Source: Plumapathes pennacea
Taxonomy: Eukaryota > Cnidaria > Anthozoa > Antipatharia > Myriopathidae
Assembly (NCBI GenBank): GCA_964036295.1
Contig: OZ038470.1
Location: 1,389,501 to 1,453,500 of the forward strand
Reading direction: 5' to 3'
Length of the DNA: 64,000 bases
Shown here: piece by piece, positions 24,121-55,425 of the stretch
Layout: each line of letters opens with the position of its first letter
Numbering within the stretch: the stretch's first letter is position 1
The notes under the pieces: generated by a model
The model's database searches: none
What the model was told of the DNA's origin: nothing
Seen by the model: only the letters and a program-made list of their open reading frames with translations
Made by a program: the position numbers and the translations under genes

Positions 24121-24424
24121 CTAGCACGTACGTATCTAGTTTTATAGAAATGCCGCAGGCCGTGTAGCGGGCTTTGCTATATATGGAATGTTCTTATTGA
24201 GAGCTTTGATTTGATTGGTCACACGTCAGCGAGATGACGAGTTTTCTGGGTTGAGTCAAGTCACGTTACGATTTTTTTTATTTCAGCGCATGCGTATCTC
24301 TTCGTGGTTCCTTTTAGCCATTAGTTTTTTATCTCGTAGCTTCAGCAGCGCGTTATCTTCGTCGCTCTCGTCCAGTTCGATCCAAGGCAAATTGTCAACA
24401 CTTCTTTTACACTTCACATACCAG

Positions 24425-25119
24425 GCCGTACGGTTGATCGCTCTCTCGGATTGGCCGATCAAAAACCGCTGACGGAGCTTCGCCCTGCCCCGCGGAATGC
24501 ATCGCAGCGAATTCCGGAGAGATTGAACTTGGCCCTTCGGCCTGTATCGGGCCGCCCCGCGCACCGAATGATGAGCAGAAAATCAGGGAACGATTATCCG
24601 TACGATTCAAAATCCAAACTCCAACATCCAGAACCAGACGCCACCAGATTGACGCACGTGGATCAAGAGGGCCGCGCCCAAATGGTAAACGTGCGACAGA
24701 AGGACACGACCAATCGGATTGCTGTTGCCAAGGCGACGGTCAACTTGGGTCCGCAGGCATTTCACCTCGTGAAAGAAAACAAGCTGCGTAAGGGAGATGC
24801 GTTGACGGTAGCGCAGTTGGCGGGAATCATGGCGTGCAAGTCTACCTCTAACCTCATTCCTCTATGTCACAACATTCCTATCACACATGCGGATGTGACA
24901 TTTAATTTGGACGATCAGAATCACTCGGTACAAGTCATCGGCTCGGTCAGCTCGGTTGGGAGGACTGGGGTTGAGATGGAGGCTCTGACCGCTGTGTGCG
25001 TGGCGTCACTCACTGTTTATGACATGTGCAAGGCTGTGTCACGTGACATCACTATCACTGACGTCAGGCTTGTTCAAAAAAGTGGAGGGAAGAGTGGGGA
25101 CTATGATGCGGGAAAATAA
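24425..25119 (+). CDS. MOCS1: MOCS1B exon: cyclic pyranopterin monophosphate synthase (MoaC) domain, predicted fusion to MOCS1A
   Basis: A single exon open from 24340 to the stop at 25117-25119. It encodes a MoaC domain: LTHVDQEGRAQMVNV, KGDALTVAQLAGIMACKSTS, LIPLCHNIPITHADV, GVEMEALTAVCVASLTVYDM and CKAVSRDITI. MoaC converts the MoaA product to cyclic pyranopterin monophosphate. A donor inside the MOCS1A Gly-Gly codons (ATTG|GTGGGT, exon end 24112) joins in phase to a good acceptor (TTTACACTTCACATACCAG|GC, exon start 24425). The junction reads ILIG-RTVDRSLGL and gives a 620-aa MOCS1A-MOCS1B protein (human fusion about 636). That fusion lacks the free Gly-Gly end, so MoaA activity would come from the unspliced form. 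An internal start at 24568 is the alternative. Splicing is predicted, not shown. Confidence 0.9.
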
Positions 25120-28100
25120 TTATGGGATACGTGGATGCGATTTGACAATACATTCTCAAAGGCAAATAGGCTTCTTGAAAGCCCAGGGAATTCTCAATAA
25201 GTTGTTTCTTGGGATACACTGTGTTGTTTTAGTGACAGCACAACTGGTGGAGTAGTCCACCGGCCTCTTATGCTAAATTAGCATGACAAAATTGTTGCCA
25301 TGAATGTCTCGTTCGCCACGCGAGTTTGTATGAATATACCGTGATCCTGGTATTAATCGTAGTTTTACATTTCTGATTTCTATCCCTGACTGGGATTAAG
25401 CATAATGTTTCAAGAAAACATAATGATGATATATTTAGGTATTCTGTATAATATATGGATCTGTATATAAGTGTGTGGAGCAAATTAAGACCAATACAAT
25501 ATCCTCGAGAGCCACAATCTTTGATCTAATCAAATGTTCCCCAGCACAGTATAGCTCATTTTAACATAAACAGCAAAAAGAATCATCAGTACTAAAAGAA
25601 TTTTAGGTTTATTAAATTGGGGAGCAGTTATTTCTTCGATGCGGGAAAGTCGGATAGATTTTAAATAGACTGTGGTATTGTAGGGCGTGGTCAGTCAATT
25701 TATGCATCGTTGATGGACTCGACAATGTATAAATAGTCGTCGAATGAAATTTCTCTGATCGAGGCCCAATACTGTTCGACTAGGAAATCCACACGGTTAT
25801 TTTCGTCCTATCTCTTGGTGTCCAATATCACGATAAGTAAAGATTTTATACTCGGCTAAGTACAAGTCAAGTGGCTTTGAAAAGTGCCGGTAAAAGGAAA
25901 ACTCGATTTACAATACAGTGTTGTTTTATAAATGTACATTAGTCATAGAAGTCTTCTGTCAGACATCAGAATTCATAAAATAGGATATTTTGTCCTCTAT
26001 ATCTGTAACTATAAGGTGTACAATTTCAGAATAGAGAGAATCAGAAAATATTTGACTCGATATTAATTCTTACACTTTCTATTTGAACATAATTTTGTAT
26101 TATCCGCCCTTTCGAGAGTTTTCTCTAAACAGTGCTGTGAGAGTTGAATTTTGTCAACAACATGTATGATCTCAAACAAAAGATAAGCTTTAATTTCATA
26201 TTCTCCTTACTTACTTTACGTGGCTGACACTGTATTGTAAGGAGAATTTAGTACTTCATATTGCTTACGTGTACACACCAGCTGTCTCGATCAGCCAAAG
26301 TACAGCCGTCGAACAATTTTTACATTTACACGGTGGGTGATCTTTCTTTAAAGAGTGGTCTCCGTGAAAAAGTTGATTATTTATTAATACTACTCGCGGA
26401 GCTTAGATACGAGAGCGTAATTTGTGTTTGAACAGCTATTATTTTGAGAAAAACTCGTCAGGTTTAATAAAACGTTTAACAAGTGCGGTCCAACTCGCTG
26501 ATGAGGCTCACGACCACAGGGTGTGTTGGTGGCACTTTATCCTCGGATTTCAATTAATTTTAATTATGAAACTGAAAAACAATATATCTAATTAAATTGA
26601 GCCAGGCCCGAAATAATTAAGAGATGATAAGATTTAAACCCTGGTTGATTTTTTGTCCTTTTTTTGAATACAAAATTAATTGATCCTTACTAGGTCGAGG
26701 ATAAATCTATCATCTTTTTTTCTTTTCTCGAACTGGTGTTTCTTCGAAAATCGGCGGCAGCAAAACGGCTTAGAAGAAAAAGCTACTCGAAGAGAGGAGG
26801 ATATATACCACACCTGACATAAATTATCTTAATGGAAAATTGAAGGACGCTTATCCGAAAGTGGCTATTTGTCGGGTATTATAGACTTTAACAATAAACG
26901 CAGGAAATAGTAATTTTCCTCTATTACATATGATAATTATTCAGGCAGAGCATTACCACTAGAGGAAAGGATCCATATTCATTCGCGTGCCTGCTGAGCA
27001 GAGAAGAGTCCTTTTGGAGTAATTTTGCGACACACTAAAATACAGAGTGGAAGAAGTGTTTGGCAAGCCAGTGAAGCGTTCGATGTTTTCTCTGCAGTTG
27101 AAACTGTCGACGGTTGAAGGTATGGTTATACACTCTCATGTGATCACTTTTCGTGTCTCGCGCTTGTTTTTAATACGCCGCAGTTCTATTGTCTCGAGCT
27201 CTCAGAATTTGTTCGTCTTGTTTGAGCTCGACATAAGATAGCTCTGTTTGACGTACGCTCCCCTGTGTTTTCTATGCCACTTGTAGGCTTTATGTCTGGC
27301 AAGCAATAGCTGTGTACAGTTTATGGCAAATTTGAAAAATAATTCAACAGCAGACTGACTGTGTTGCTGTTAACTCCTTCGCCTTTTTCATTGTTGTCTA
27401 ACTAATTATCTGTCCACACATCTCTATCTATCTATCTATCTATCGGTGCATCTATTACCTTTCCATATGATTTTTCCATCTATCCAATACCTCACTCATC
27501 CATACAAAAGCAACCAGGGTGGGGGGAGGGGCAGGTAGAGGAGGGGGGGGGGGGGGGGGGAGGCGGGGGAGGGGGGTTGAAGTGGGTGCGCATCTGGACG
27601 AAATACGTCCACTAATCACGAACATTTGTAATTTATCACCGTTGACCATCTTTATTCACTTGAGATTTCAGCCCCAGCCTACTGCAGTAGTGTGACTCGA
27701 TTCCGCCGGTCCGTGCCCGGACTTGCTCTGCCTACAGGTGTCCAGCAGATGACAGGTCAGTTGATTTTCTTATCTTGTACCACTTAAAACACAACATGAC
27801 CTTCTTGAAGACGACGACTTAACATGCAGCGAAGGACATGTAAGTTTCCGATATGCCTGTTGCCTCTGTTTCAAAACGAGAGCAAATGCGAAATCTTTAT
27901 TATGAAACATACGCGTGAGACTCAATTTCATAAAGGTTTTGTACTAGGCCTCGTTTTGATATAGAGGCAGCGGGCGTCTCGGGCTATGGCCTATTTATTG
28001 CATTGTGTGTAATATCACAGTTTCAGTGTAGGCAACTCCTTGTAACTGTAAATTCGGAAATCAAATTTGGGTGTTCGTGTATTATATGACCTGCGAACGC

Positions 28101-31100
28101 TGTATATTGGATGCAACACCATTAGTTTAGGTAGTGACGAAAATAGATTGGTTTCTACTGCCCCATAATTGGTATCATAATCAAAAATGATATCTTGAAC
28201 GATATATTTAGAGAGATAGAAAGAGAGAGAGAGAGAGAGAGACGAGTTAAAAAAAAATAGAAACCTGATCCTTTCGTGCCATCGAGCGGAGAGATCAATA
28301 TCATCTACCGTGCTAGTTGGCGTACCGATTTTTTTTTTCTTTTTTTTTTTTTTACGGGAGAACCGCAACCCGAGTTTATCCTTTCGTGCGATCAATACTT
28401 CAAAGCTACTTTAACCACAATTGTTCTCTCGAATACAGCTGAAAAGCCTCTTTGTTTTTGAAGATTAAAAAAATTGTCAATAGATTTTTCCAATCTGCAG
28501 GTGTTGTTTCATACTGGTTTTATCCGGGGTTTTATCACTGACGCGAATGAAGCATACCCGGGGCAGTAGTGACTCAATCTTGCTTAAGAAAAAGATATCT
28601 TACGTATAGGGACCAACAAGTGATTACCCCCTTTATCGAATCTAATCCTCTATTGTTGTTTAACAATAAATCGAAGCCAGAGCTTCCAGTTGGTTGACAT
28701 TAGATTGAAAATTAAAACAGTCAAGTTCACGGAGAAATACGATCAGTTTGACTGTTGTTTCATCTCAGCCAAACAGAAGCTTTGTTTTTCATAACGTGGT
28801 TTGTTCAGCTGTCAATTTAAAAGTGTGAAGTTCCCGGACGGATTGTCCTGTGTATAATTGACCTCTGCTGAGATTAGCATAAAAGGTTAATTAGGAACCT
28901 CACTGGACAACACTGTGAGACCGCCCTGCGCGCCATGAGGGCGAAATTAGGTTTGTTTGGATCTTTGAGACTTTTCATCAATATACATTCTCTCGTTAAT
29001 ATTTTAACAAAACCCGAAGTATCCTTCGCTTATCCGCAGTGCTATAAATGGTTGAGAACTAGCAGAAAACCGTCGGACCGCACAAGAAAAGTGGGTGGTG
29101 AGTACATTCATGCTTAGTTCTCTATGCAAATATTTGTTAATCTGAGTCGCAGTTTTGATTTCGGGTCTGTGTCTTCCGGTTTATCGAGCTTAAGATACGC
29201 CGGATTTGCCATCAGATTTGAAGAGTGTTTTCGCCATTTCAATGTTCTTAGTGTGTCCGTGAGTGAACCCTGGCACATGCTAATGCATAACTCAGTAGCA
29301 CTCTGTCATCATGGCGCAAAAGATGCTCTAAACTGAAGGATTATCTAGGAAGAGAAACGTGGTGTCAAGTTTGCTATCATGAGAACGATAGTATAGTCTG
29401 TGTGAGTTTGAAATACTCGACAGTACATTTCGTTCTGTGATGGCAGGAAGGTTTAAATGATATTGTACTTTATGCATACACACAATAGCCACTGATTCCA
29501 CAATGCAAACTGTATTAGCTGTAGTGCCACTCTTTGTTTGAGAATCTTAGTGTTTTCTTCTGTTTATTTTTCATCAAATATCTTCACGTGTTTGTATGTC
29601 ATGCAGACTTTTTGCTGACATTTACCAGTCTTAGCATATTCCCTCCAACTCCCAAGCAGCGACCTGTCTTTTTTTTTTTATTTTTTTTTTAGCTTTACCC
29701 CTCCTTCCATTTGTTTATTGACTTAGGCGCGTTTAGTGCATTCTCGATTGATATCCAACTCGACAATAATGTGCGAGACGGAAGCAAACCATGACATACA
29801 CAGTCATGTCTTGATCCCTTCCAGAGATTCTGTGGTTTCACGTTGCGTCTGCTCAGCTTCGCACAACTGTTCCTCACTATTTCAAGCTGTGCTGCTGCAA
29901 GAACACCTGCTGAATCGCGCGGAAGGGCGAATTTATGTCTGTGTAAATTGATTAAAAATCGCCTCGTTTAGACGACCTCCGAAGTTGCACGGCGTGACCT
30001 TGATTGAATTGCTAGGTACCAGTCCTCAAGATCTGCTCGCTCGATCACGCAAGTTACTTTCGTTGGAGTTTAAGTGTTCGCTTTTTAGGAGCAGAAGTAA
30101 GTCAATTTTGCGGTATTCGCGTGCGGCAGACATAACTCTCGCACTGAAAAAAGTGTTACGAAGAATAAAAATTAGACATTAGGATTCATTATCTAAATAT
30201 AAACTTCCCCGAAATAAGAGTGACTTATGAACAAAATACCCGAAAAAGGATCTTTCAAATTATAGAAAATCACTTTAATTAATTGGCAGCAGAATTAACA
30301 ATAGAATATTAACAACATTTTGGAACCAGCTCCCCAGACGCAAATTTTTATGTTAATATGAAGAAATGTACAAATGAGCAGAAAATGTGGTGTGTCGGTG
30401 TATTTTGGTTCTTCTTCGCAAAATGTGTAGTTTTACAGTCAACACGAAATGACGAACTTTCTTTTTCTTTTTTTTTTATGCCGTTAGTGTTTTAGGCTGC
30501 GAGTTACACCTAGATAAGCCGGTTTCGGTAAATTAATATCCAGATTTTCGCTTTTTTTTTATCTAAATCACGATCTCTATTTGTGGCAAGTTAATAAGAA
30601 AATTCCGTTCATAAAATCTGGATAAACGCGAATAGCCGAGAAAAGGAATTTATACTCTTGATAAGCGCTGCGTAAGATTTAGATTTCTCGATAGGAAAGC
30701 GCGAATGAATAGATGGTGAGGTCTTGAATTAGTGGCCTTCCGTTTTGGCGTCACAAATCTTTGCTGTCTCAATGAGGATTTTGCTGTCGCGTCGCGCGTT
30801 TTAATTTCCTCGACTATACCCGGCCGAGATAGAAAAACCCACAAATCGCCCGATTTAGTTCTCTTTTTCAAGGACATTGCAGGCCATAAATCAGTTCTCT
30901 TGAGATTGGGACTTTGAATGCGATGAACACTAAAAGAAATATGGGCCAACACACTGCCGCTCCGACCACAAAAGCTCCTTTGTTGTTATTAGTCTTCTGA
31001 TCTTAATATGTTTTCAGTTCTATTGGTGGTGAAAGATTGAACGACTATATTGCATATTACAAGTTGATAAGTGGTAAAACATTTTCTTATAACGGAGTTC

Positions 31101-34100
31101 AGTTTTTAATATCATATCTTTCAATTTCTGCATTCGAAATTTTGGACTTTCCAATTAGAGAAAAGTCGAGAAAATTGTCTGATTGTTTTAACTGTTTATA
31201 AAAAGCTTTCTTTTGAGTTGTCAATGTTATATTCTTGTTGCCTCAAGGCACACAAAAACTGAAATCAGATTACATGTATTGAAAAAATATGTCATTTGCT
31301 ACTTTAAGGTGCACTTATTAATTCGCACGTGAAATCGACGGTTGTCGCACTCGGCAATCAGATTAAATAGAAATCAGCGTATAAGCTGTAGCGAAGCTGT
31401 CCTAACTTGACCCCAAGAGCTGTCAAGCCAGTCCATTTTCACGGAGTTCAACGAGAATTGGTCGAAGAAGGTATTTCTTGGATGCACTAGTCTTGCCCTT
31501 GGATTTTAAATTGAGAGCTTTACTGTCGTATCGATTGAGCTTAAGTAGAGACTCCTCTGGATGACAGAGTTCGCGCCTTAAGCATCTTAACACTGCATCA
31601 AGTCCGAGGCAGCCTAGAGAGAGAACTCGTATGCGTACGTTTGGATTTTGATAAAACGCTTCGCGTCCTTTATACATGTTAACAATACAACTTTGAACTT
31701 GTACTGTACATTATGAATTCATGCTGCTTGAGTTCATTTCCTTTCGCTGTGACCATCAAGACAATTGCCCGCGCCTGCGGATATGGCGGCCGAGGTTTCA
31801 GGTTTTGGTCAGATCGTTTTACCGTTTTTCTCATCCTCAGGTGCTCGATATGAAGCGGCAGTATCGATAGGCTATTATATAGAGTCCTCTGTTCTAAGCG
31901 CCTGTTCCTGGAGACCGGGACCATTATCATCTTCCCATTCCTTTGACCTGAGCGCGCGCGCTTCCAGGAACGTCTCTTCTGTTTGGTAATCGTATAAAAG
32001 AAAGCCTTTGTGAAGCATAACAAGATGATCTCGCACCTATCAGAGGAAGTGTTTACCCTGAATAGCGTGGCACTGTGATTTATATTTGCTTTGTACCGTT
32101 AACAAGCCGCTTGTTCCCTTTTGAGATCCGTGACTCCTTTCAAGTACTTTGGAGTGGTGCCGACACAAAGCATGGCAAGATTTCTTCTGCTTCGATTTTT
32201 TAGTCCTTTGAATCTTGCGACAGATTCTCCCATTTCCGGCCTGAGAATCTGATTTGAACATTAAAAAGATCGCGTTCAGTTTATAAATTTCCCTGTCGCA
32301 GTTAATTGCGCTCACAACGTGAAATCTAAATATTATTTGTTCTTGTGGAAGCAGCCCTAAAGTCCCACAAAGTATTTTGAAAACATGTTAAGAAAAGGCA
32401 AGTCAACACAATTTAATGCCTCGTTAATTTTCTCTTTTTTGCTTTCAAAATGTTTGTTCTCTCTTGCTTTGTAGTGGTTAGGTTTTGGGACGTTTTTTTT
32501 CTGACGATAGACGGAAAAATATTCATAGTTCACACTTACCGACGGAAAGAGAACCCACCAAAGTCGTCTTGGGTTTTGCCGCACACTGCGGTCTTTTAGA
32601 ACAAAATAGGCTGTCTCACAGGAATTGAGCGTTTTGATGATTGCGATAGCGGAAGGCTTTTGACAAGAACTGTTTTGACAAGCTCATTTACATTTTTGCT
32701 TTGTTGCTGTGGACGAATGAGTGTACAATCTCTCAATCTACAAGAACACTAAGCAAGCTTTAGTGCGGCGAAGCAAGCAGAAGGTTATCTATCTTTTGAC
32801 AAGTCTTCACTTTTCGAGCGTTTAGAGCCTAGTAACCTTTTAGCACTCATTAATTAGTTTTTCTTCTTGTTTTGTCTATGCTTTATTTGATCAGATCCCG
32901 TGACAAAATCGGGAAGTATATCTGGCGACGAAGGTAGTAACAAGAAAGAAGCACTCTTGGTGGTAGGATACTCTCAAATGTGAGTACAATAACTATGAAA
33001 AACAACCCAGGCAAGTAATTTATTTAGTAATATTGAATAAGACTAAAGGAGACAAAACAGGCGTTCTCTTTTGCATTCACGTCACTTCCGTGGTGAAGTA
33101 TTACGAAAATGAAATTTCAGTTCCACTGACAGTCTGTCCACTATAGCGTGTGACGTATTCTTAAATAATAGCTTTCGTCTTTGAAAAGGGAGCAATTTAC
33201 TGGTTGATGGTGTACGCATTGTTTAATGGAATAACACTTTACGCTTGTCGAATAATAAATTATTTTACTCTTTTCACACATTGCGTGCAAAGGGCTTCGC
33301 CCGTTTTTAAATCATATTTTCCGTTTCCTTTCGTGCATTTTGTTTCCGTGGTGCGGCATATAAACAACGCTTGTTTGGCATCCATTAACGCAGCGATCTG
33401 TCGCTCTATTCGGTGCTGGTTTAAATCCACACAAAGAAATAACCTCAAAACAAACTACCAATGACCAAGCTGCGATGAACTAAGATGATTTCTTAGAATG
33501 TCTTCTTCCTTTTCAAAAAAGAACTTACTGTTCTTCTTTGTCAGTAATTACTTATCCTTTACATATTTACGTGTTTCGCTGTGTTTTCGCTGCGCAGAAA
33601 GAAAAACAATGATAAAACTGAAAACAGTCGGTTCCTTTTCGTGATCACTTAGCCGATTGTTTTCTTTTGCCGGTAAAACAGAGCGCGCACAAGACAAGTA
33701 TGCTGATACTTAAAGCGAAAAGCTGTTTTGTATATGATCTCTCGGGTCTATAAACCGTAAATATGGTTAATTCAATTTTTTAGTGCGTGCAAGCAATAGT
33801 GCTTGCCAATTCAATTACTGCGCCATTTTCAACACCTCGTAATGGCATGGGTGGCCATGCTATGTCTGTGCGCGAAATTTAATTTTCCTCATTTAAATCA
33901 ATTAATTTCACAAAGCTTAAGGTGTGGTACCGGTCATCGGAAACCGCCTTGATTGGCCAACAGCACTAAAGTTCCACGCTCAATTAGAGAAAAACCTTCA
34001 ATCAGGAGGCTGATGTAGATATGCCAAGCCACAAAGAAAGTTTTGGCTTGCGTTGCAAGAGTTACCTTTGCCAGAGATTCAGTCGAGAGAGTCTTATCCA

Positions 34101-36312
34101 TTCTCGTCCAGAAAGCTATAGACACACCTTTCGGAAGGTTTTGGTCTGCTGTAAGGCTCAGACTACGCCGAACTATTAAACTCTGAATGTATCGTAACCT
34201 TATACTCTGCCAGACAAGGCGCGGGTTTTCCTGAAGAGACAGAGAACGTGACGATCAGTTGCCAAAGGAATTCAATGTTGATATAAAACATCAAAATGTT
34301 TACACAAGAAGCCGATAAGAATTTGGCACAATTCGGTTGGTCAATTAGGAACCATGCTTATCGCTTCTGATAAAAGTTTCACATGCCACGGCCAGATAAT
34401 TTTAACCTTTCAAGGCTGATAACAAACAGACAACCCAAGATTCTCTTATCGCTCTTTGGGAAGAAAGCAGAACGGATTGTTTGTAAAGAGAGCGACTTCG
34501 CAAGTTTTACGTCCGTTTGAGAGCTGGTGAGTGGAGACGTAACAGCGGTTTTGTGTTTCGATGCTCCTTGTGTATTACTAAGTGATCGATAAGTGATATT
34601 CCCGCTAAAGTACCATTCCTTTCGTGTATAAAGTAGAACCGGTGTTGGCGTTTTGCAAAGCCTTACGAGCGAACGAAGGAACGTGTTTGTTGGCGCTGAA
34701 ACCGGCTTGAACAACTAAGCTTCGTGCATTCAGGCAACACTGCACTATCCTCATATTTGGGTCTGTAACATATGTTGCGCGCGTGGAAACATTCTCGCGG
34801 TGATAAACATTTCAACATTACAATTTTAAAAGATGTCTCCTCGTTTAATAGCCACGCGCGCAGCAGATGTTGCGGACCAAAATCTGTTCACGATGCGCTA
34901 TTTGTCCACACGTTTAACTACCCAAGCAAGAATACTTCCTCGTTTAGACAGAGGTTAAGACTAACAGATTACACTTCAAGATTCATCTTATGTTATGCCG
35001 AAGAATTCCACATTTGAGAAGGTTGATAAAAGACAGCTCGGCATTAGTCAGCGGTCCTCAGTCCGGATACAATGCGCGTGACCGTGAGGCCACAAGCTAT
35101 CCGCTTTTGAAAATTTATGTGACACTGTGAACCTTCTAATCAAAGCATAGGATGGCAGCTGGCTGGGGAGTGGGGGGGGGGGGGGGGGGGGAACTCGAAT
35201 ATATAAGTCCTATTAGTGTGGGCCATCCCAAAGGGTATCGTTTTGAGCGTTTTGGTCTGTCTGTCTGTCTGTCACTTTCTTTTTGGTCAGGGATAGGGCG
35301 TGATTTTGATGTGAGATGACAAATGTAGGCTGCGAAGTTTGGAGAACAGGTCTGATGAAGGATGCGGAAAACCACAAATTTTGTTCCACAGCCCCACTCA
35401 AATTACTGAGGGGTACCCCCTGAAGTTCTGCTGCAGATGTCGCCCACTTGACGTGCAATTTTGCATCCGAGTGTTCCAATTTGACGCAATCACTCAACAA
35501 TTTTAAGATTAGCCTTAGTCATCTCTGTTAAATGCCAAAGCTGGTTCTTCGCCTGCCTAAACAATTACTGTACCACACTTAGAAGTCCCGTCGTGCAATT
35601 ATGTTGGTCTATGAGATTTAGTTGTACGACATTGACGTGATAACCGCTGTGAACTAGCGATACTGTATTTGCAGTTAGCTCTCGCATGATCAACTCGTTT
35701 GCGTAAACGAAACTGTCCCTCTTGCCAAGAGAAATTGTGATTTTATCCAATCAACACTTGTCATTCTTTTTGATATGCTGTATAAGTCGGATTATCTTGT
35801 TCGGCCTTGTGTGACTACCTTCACAGCAGTTTTACGCCTAACAACAGCCTTTTGGTAAGGCAGATGCATAAACTCGTTTTGTTTTCTAAATTTAGATATC
35901 CCGCTGTCCTTGTCGTGACTATCCCTTGGTCCATGTTTGGTCCACGGAGGTTTTGCGACGTATTTCACATTACGAGCTATCATCGTCAATTGACAATTTG
36001 AAGTCTCACACCGACAGATGACTGGGACTACTGCGTTATGTCTGTATGCGGATTAATTATTGTACCCGTTTTGAGGAACACGCCAAGGGTCCATTAAAGG
36101 AAATCGTTTTGCTGCCAGTAGCTTCGCGCGCGTGAGCCAAGGTATAGTTGGGATTTTCGGCGGGCAACTGAGAAGGAATGAAGGCAGAGCGGTGAAGTAA
36201 TTTTACCGGCATCAGCCACGATCTTCCCTTCTCTTAAAAGCCACGCAATGATGCTTTTAATGATCCTTGCTGATACTCATTAGCTAAAGTGAAGAGCCTC
36301 TTTTCTCCACAG
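25120..36312. other. 11-kb stretch with no recognised gene, upstream of KIF26
   Basis: AT-rich sequence after the MOCS1 stop. The first part must hold the MOCS1 3' UTR; candidate AATAAA hexamers are at about 26465 and 26885, both far downstream. I see short microsatellites: TATC repeats near 27423-27444, a G tract at 27541-27561, GA repeats near 28216-28240, a T tract near 28328-28352, a G tract at 35173-35190 and TCTG repeats near 35258-35273. There is also a truncated reverse copy of the CCCTATTTTAGACC repeat at 35165-35260. No open frame in it resembles a known protein. It probably contains KIF26 5' regulatory sequence and untranslated exons. Confidence 0.6.
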
Positions 36313-54124
<17,812 letters not shown>

Positions 54125-54170
54125 TGATGAAAGCTCTGTGCAGTGTTGTTCACTGGAGGAAACAAAATAC

Positions 54171-54291
54171 AGGCAAACCTGTAGGGGACACCCTGTAATT
54201 AAGCAGACAGTTGTACTGTAAACTCTACCTGTGTTAAGCGGACACTTCACAATTCCCCAAGGGTGTCCGCTTAATACAGGTTTGACTGTAG
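54171..54291. mobile_element. ~120-bp MITE-like element just downstream of KIF26
   Basis: The left end reads CAGGCAAACCTGTAGGGGACACCC. The reverse complement of the right end reads CAGTCAAACCTGTATTAAGC then GGACACCC, giving near-identical terminal CAAACCTGTA and GGACACCC blocks. An internal TTAAGCGGACACT repeats the same word. It starts 47 bp after the KIF26 stop codon, so it is probably transcribed in the 3' UTR. Confidence 0.65.
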
Positions 54292-54651
54292 AGGAATATC
54301 TAAGTGCATTGCTTTAGTGCTTAGTTTTATTTATTGCGTATGCGGTTTTTGCTCCAGCCATTGCGACCTTACAACCGAGTGTCGCTTGAGTACTGCTTTT
54401 GAACTCTCTTATCCACATAGGCTCCCTAGGGGAGGGGACAGGGTGGAAAAGGATGAAACGCCAAACGCTACGGAGGAGTAAGGCTTTTGAAAACGTTGCT
54501 GATCTTAAAGCCTTTGCTTTGCTTGGCACCCTCGTCTTCTCTGACTAGCTTGTGTCACATCCGAACTAAAAACACCGGACGATACTGGTGTTTATGACCC
54601 ATCAAATATTTCCTCCCGCGCGTGATTGGTGGAATCGTGACATGTGACCGA

Positions 54652-54679
54652 ATAACGTCCGCTCACGAGCGGACGTTAT
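54652..54679. repeat. 28-bp palindrome
   Basis: ATAACGTCCGCTC, two bases, then GAGCGGACGTTAT: two perfect 13-bp arms around AC. It lies beside CGCGCGTGATTGGTGG and may be one end of a decayed inverted-repeat element. Confidence 0.7.
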
Positions 54680-54895
54680 CAGTGAATAACCTCCGCCTGG
54701 CGAACTATCGCTGTTCATTGACAATATCTGAACACAATTTTAAATATTAATCACAAAAAACCATTACGAGATGACTACCGAGGAGGACATCAATTCATTT
54801 GTCGAAAAAGCAGTTGCAGAAAGCACCAAAGAGCTTCACAGTCCTTGCGCCATTATTTGCGCTGCGAGAGGAAATAGTTGAAGGATAATAAAGAC

Positions 54896-54993
54896 AAACT
54901 ACTTTTGGCTTCGGAAATATGCACGGATAATTGTCCTTGGACATTATCTGTTCCTCGAAGCTCCGTGCATATTTCCGAAGCCAAAAGTAGTTT
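54896..54993. repeat. Perfect 32-bp inverted repeat (hairpin)
   Basis: The arm at 54896-54927 (starting AAACTACTTTTGGCTTCGG) is exactly complementary in reverse to 54962-54993 (ending CCAAAAGTAGTTT), around a 34-bp loop. The loop contains a second small inverted pair (GATAATTGTCC and GGACATTATC). Outside the arms, imperfect complementarity continues for about a dozen bases. No mismatches in 32 bp implies recent insertion or maintenance. Confidence 0.85.
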
Positions 54994-55254
54994 ATTGTTT
55001 ATTAAGTTCGGGTGCGACACAGGCTACCTCTGATTTGAACTATTGTAGTATTAAGTTTGTTCTTAGTTGCTTCTATAAATTTGTATGGACTGCGAGAGTC
55101 GTGTCATACCAGAAACAGTCGCGCCTCAAATTAGTGCCTTTTCACAGTTTGTTTAAGAGAGTATAATCCACTATAGGAAGGTTAAGTAAGTGAACAATTC
55201 GTGGCTTGGAAAGTCTTCAGCAAAAAGTGAGTGATAGGAAGAGAAGGGAGTTGG

Positions 55255-55283
55255 GGAGGTGGGGGGGGGGGGGGGGGGGGGTA
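55255..55283. repeat. G-homopolymer tract
   Basis: About 20 consecutive G within a longer G-rich run that ends near AGGGGAGTGGGG. Similar G tracts occur at about 363-376, 27541-27561, 35173-35190 and 59449-59460. Confidence 0.8.
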
Positions 55284-55419
55284 GGGGGACGGCAGGGGGC
55301 AGGAGGGGAGTGGGGTTTAGGGAATGAATAGAGTTGCGCTTGGATCGTGATTGGGGGGCCAGGGAGAGATGGATACGCGAGAATACTGCGTGTTTAGATT
55401 TGTACTGTATTTTTGAATC

Positions 55420-55425
55420 AATAAA
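55420..55425 (+). terminator. Possible KIF26 polyadenylation signal
   Basis: AATAAA about 1.3 kb after the KIF26 stop codon. A nearer hexamer at about 54889 lies at the edge of the 32-bp hairpin. Which one is used cannot be told from the sequence. Confidence 0.3.

Noticed and set aside
24287..24324. Acceptor TTTTATTTCAG at 24286 as the MOCS1A-MOCS1B junction
   Set aside because: In phase with the donor at 24112 it runs into a stop codon at 24322. The acceptor at 24424 keeps the frame open.
27672..27755. Possible 84-bp coding exon (acceptor ATTTCAG, donor GACAG|GTCAG) upstream of KIF26
   Set aside because: It is open only in a phase 1 to phase 1 reading, which does not connect to the KIF26 exon at 36313 (phase 0). 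No recognisable protein; an untranslated exon remains possible.
32895..32980. Possible exon ending at a strong donor (CAAAT|GTGAGT)
   Set aside because: Joining it to the KIF26 exon at 36313 produces a stop codon in that exon. No similarity recognised.
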